A DNA stretch of 64,000 nucleotides, taken from NCBI GenBank assembly GCA_026724425.1, contig JAIUCV010000019.1, forward strand, positions 12,939,926 to 13,003,925. The letters run 5' to 3'. This DNA is from Erythrophleum ivorense (taxonomy: Eukaryota; Streptophyta; Magnoliopsida; Fabales; Fabaceae). Of this stretch, positions 61,675 through 64,000 are shown piece after piece. A model generated the notes under the pieces. The model had not been told where the DNA came from and did not search any database. It worked only from the letters and a program-made list of their open reading frames with translations. Numbering within the stretch: the first letter of the stretch is position 1; each line of letters starts with the position of its first letter. A program made the translations under genes and the position numbers.

Positions 61675-61817
61675 AAATATTCCCCAAAAAATTAGTGATC
61701 TTACAAATCTAAACATTACATCCTTATCTTTTAATAAACTTTCAGGCAACATACCAAGAGACATTGGAAACTTGACTATGCTTCAAGAGTTATATCTGGA
61801 TCACAATAATTTAGAAG
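61675..61817 (+). pseudogene. LRR exon with broken splice acceptor
   Basis: Encodes NIPQKISDLTNLNITSLSFN, then a second LRR ending DHNNLEG at a GAAG/GTATAC donor. The sequence before it parallels the next exon (ATTACAG|GAGATATTCCC), but here reads ATTGCAAGAAATATTCCCC: the acceptor AG is AA. Confidence 0.6.
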
Positions 61818-61959
61818 GTATACTTTTATCAAATTAAAAGTGCTACAATCATTTTTTTTTCTTTTCACATGGTTTTCTGTGCATCACCATTAAACAACAT
61901 TACTTTTTCTTTTGCATTTTCGTTTTTGTTTTTGGTTTTTGTTTTTTACCACATTACAG

Positions 61960-62322
61960 GAGATATTCCCAAAGAAATTGGTGATCTTAGAAATTTGAAA
62001 ATTATATTTCTAGATGCGAATAAGCTTTCTGGCCAAATACCATCGACTATCTTTAATATATCGAAGTTGCAACATATTTATTTGAGTGAGAATAATTTGT
62101 CGAGAAGCATCCCCTCAGATATATGCCATGGACTTCCCAAATTACAAAATTTGTCTCTTAAAGTCAATGAATTATCTGGCCCCATGCCATCCGATTGGCT
62201 ACAATGCAAGGAGCTCAGAATGCTGTCATTAGCCTCTAATAGATTTAATGGATACATACCAAGAAACATCGGAAACTTGACTATGCTTCAACACTTATAT
62301 TTAAGTGAAAACCTTTTCACAG
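61960..62322 (+). CDS. LRR exon (five repeats), intact
   Basis: Begins after the acceptor ACATTACAG with DIPKEIGDLRNLKIIFLDAN and runs through NISKLQHIYLSENNLSRSIP, LPKLQNLSLKVNELSGPMP, CKELRMLSLASNRFNGYIP and NLTMLQHLYLSENLFTG. The donor is ACAG/GTATGT at 62322-62323. The exon starts and ends within the same Gly codon of the LRR consensus, so adding or removing such an exon keeps the frame. It is preceded by a T-rich polypyrimidine tract. Confidence 0.7.
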
Positions 62323-62540
62323 GTATGTACCGTCAACTATATCAAATCTCCAACTTTAATTTCTTAGCAAATATATTTTAATTGTACTTTTATGCTTTTG
62401 GATTTGTCAAAACCATAAAACAAATAGGAATTCTTTATCCTTTATTTTTATTTAAATGGAATTCTTCTTGAACAAATTAAATTATATTTATAAAAAAAAT
62501 AAAAACTCAATAGGCCAGATTAAATTTGTTTTTAGGAAAT

Positions 62541-64000
62541 ACAACAACAACAACAACAACAACAAAGTCTTTTCCCACTAAGTGGGGTCGGCTACATGGA
62601 TCAATCGACGCCATAAACATCTATCATAAATCATATTTTTTAGACAAACCATTTAAATCTAAATCTCTCTTAATAATTTCTCTTATAGTTTTTCTTGGTC
62701 TGCCTCTACCTCTAATTATTGGACTATTCTCCATCTCATCTACTCTCCTAACTGGGGCTTCTATAGGTCTCCTCCCGACATGACCGAACCATCTAAGCCT
62801 TGATTCTACAATCTTTTCCACAATAGGCGTGACTTCCACCTTCTCTCTAATGTATTCATCTCTAATTCGATCTCGTCTAGTGTGTCCACTCATTCAACGC
62901 AACATTCTCATCTCTGCAACATTGAACTTATTCTCTTGTTGACTTTTTATTACCCAACATTCAGTTCCATATAACATTGCAGGTCTTATAATCGTACGGT
63001 AGAATTTACCCTTAAGTTTGAATGGTACTCTTCTATCACAAATAACACCCGAAGCACTCCTCCACTTCATCCATCCTGGTTGAATCCTATGTGTTACATC
63101 TTCTTCTATTTCCCCGTTATGTTGTATGACAGATCCAAGATATTTAAACCGTGTAACTTGTTGTATAATATGTTCTCCAATTTTCACTTCTACGCTAGAC
63201 GTGGTGTGTCTCTTACTAAACTTACACTCCATATACTCCGTTTTACTTCTACTTAAACGAAATCCATGAGTTTCCAAAGCTAATCTCCACATCTCCAACT
63301 TCTCATTCATTTCCATTCTTGATTCTCCAATTAAGATAATATCATCTGCAAAAAGCATACACCGTGGCACCGACTCTTGAATATGTTCAGTAAGCACATC
63401 TAATACTAGAGTAAAAAGATAAGGGCTCAGAGTTGACCCTTGATGTAGACCAATAGTTATAAAAAAATCTTCTGTAGGTCCACCTTTTGTTACTACCCTA
63501 GTTGTAGCTTCATCATACATATCTTGTATTGCTCGAATATAAGCTATACGAACTCCTTTTTTCTCCAGAGCCTTCCATAGAACCTCTCTTGGTACTCTAT
63601 CATATGCTTTTTCCAAATCGATAAACATCATGCGTAAATCTCTTTGATTCTCTTGATATCGCTCCATTAATCTTTGCAATAAATATATTGCTTCCATAGT
63701 TGACCTTCTTGGCATAAAACCAAATTGATTCTCCGTAACTTGGGTCTCTTTCCTTAATCGTCGCTCAATTACTCTTTCCCATAATTTCATAGTATGGCTC
63801 ATGAGCTTAATTCCTCTATAATTTGCACAATTTTGAATGTCCCCCTTATTCTTATAAATAGGAATTAAAGAACTTCTCCTCCACTCATCTGGCATTTTCT
63901 TAGATCTCATAATTTCATTAAATAACTTTGTAAGCCAACTTATACGTTTCACTCCTAAACCTTTCCATACTTCAATAAGTATATTATTCGGTCCAACTGC
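62541..64000 (-). mobile_element. RTE-type LINE, 3' end, extends beyond the window
   Basis: The plus strand begins with an ACA repeat (62541-62565), that is, a TTG-repeat tail on the element strand, preceded on that strand by the plant RTE 3' signature GCCGACCCCACTTAGTGGGA. The reverse transcriptase lies upstream. The left end marks the 3' terminus of the insertion, just downstream of the last recognised LRR exon. The 5' part, with the endonuclease, would be beyond 64000. Confidence 0.85.
62624..64000 (-). pseudogene. RTE-type LINE reverse transcriptase, C-terminal part
   Basis: The frame is open from the window edge at 64000 to a stop at 62894-62896, then continues in the same frame to 62624. 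Motifs in order are DEWRRSSLIPIYKNKGD, NYRGIKLMSHTMKLWERVI, QFGFMPRRSTMEAI, FIDLEKAYDRVPRE, GLHQGSTLSPYLF and the catalytic LFADDIILIGE. Later segments are FKYLGSVIQHNGEIEEDV and a C-terminal RLRWFGHVGRRP block. The stop is a TGA where relatives have Trp (MRMLR-W-MSGHTRRD), so a single substitution separates it from an open frame over this part. It would copy LINE RNA at the target site by target-primed reverse transcription. The N-terminal half is outside the window. Confidence 0.9.

Larger units (their letters stand above)
59353..62322 (+). pseudogene. LRR receptor-like kinase (subfamily XII-like) ectodomain, multi-exon, decayed
   Basis: The encoded protein resembles plant LRR-XII receptor kinases of the FLS2/EFR/Xa21 type (often annotated At3g47570-like), cell-surface receptors in immunity. 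Several LRR exons follow on the plus strand with GT/AG-type boundaries, separated by introns that hold decayed LRR copies. The transmembrane and kinase parts are not in the window; an RTE-type LINE lies at 62541 onward, so the 3' half is either further right or lost. Decay is visible: a broken splice acceptor before 61675, decayed exon relics at 60478-60665 and 61247-61500, and in-frame stops in those relics. A host gene, but probably not functional as it stands. Confidence 0.7.

Overview
This is nuclear DNA from a flowering plant, most likely a eudicot. It is AT-rich and consists mainly of nested plant transposable elements, with plant-type introns and a plant leucine-rich-repeat receptor gene at the right end. 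The species cannot be named from the sequence. No prokaryotic or organellar signals, rRNA, tRNA or CRISPR arrays were seen.

Layout. (1) 1-11306: retroelement-derived DNA. A partial LTR-like copy (1-645) and a longer one ending at 11306 lie in the same orientation. Between them a decayed hAT transposon (3821-7190) sits in a GAT microsatellite. (2) 12455-32470: a 20-kb CACTA (En/Spm) transposon with CACTA...TAGTG ends, subterminal repeats, a broken TNP2-type transposase and a broken second (transposase_24-type) gene. It may also carry a captured exon for a small secreted cysteine-rich protein. A Ty3/gypsy chromovirus (14211-25204, minus strand, target duplication CATTT) has inserted into it, and a solo LTR (18485-21497, duplication CAGCC) related to that chromovirus's 3' LTR has inserted into the chromovirus pol region. 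(3) 33420-50522: a second, internally deleted Ty3/gypsy element on the minus strand (duplication ATTAG). Its 3' LTR was split by a non-coding LARD-type retrotransposon (35824-45297, plus strand, duplication TCTAA) whose LTRs belong to the same broad family. (4) 50528-59350: intergenic DNA with several degenerate tandem copies of a promoter-like module. (5) 59353-62322: a decayed LRR receptor-kinase gene (subfamily XII-like ectodomain) whose LRR modules are separate exons, several of them duplicated. (6) 62541-64000: the 3' end of an RTE-type LINE on the minus strand, running off the window.

Every transposon protein seen carries nonsense or frameshift changes, so no element looks autonomous. 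The nesting gives an order of events: CACTA first, then the chromovirus, then the solo LTR; independently, the gag-only gypsy first, then the LARD.

The most notable observation is the 14211-25204 chromovirus. Its two ends are bounded by a matching 5-bp duplication, yet it has a 2.9-kb LTR at one end and an unrelated, roughly 0.2-kb TRIM-like LTR beside the primer binding site at the other. Also worth attention are arrays of GC-rich palindromes in several LTRs, a four-copy repeat of about 180-190 bp inside one LTR family, and the LRR gene structure with phase-1 introns at the same LRR glycine.
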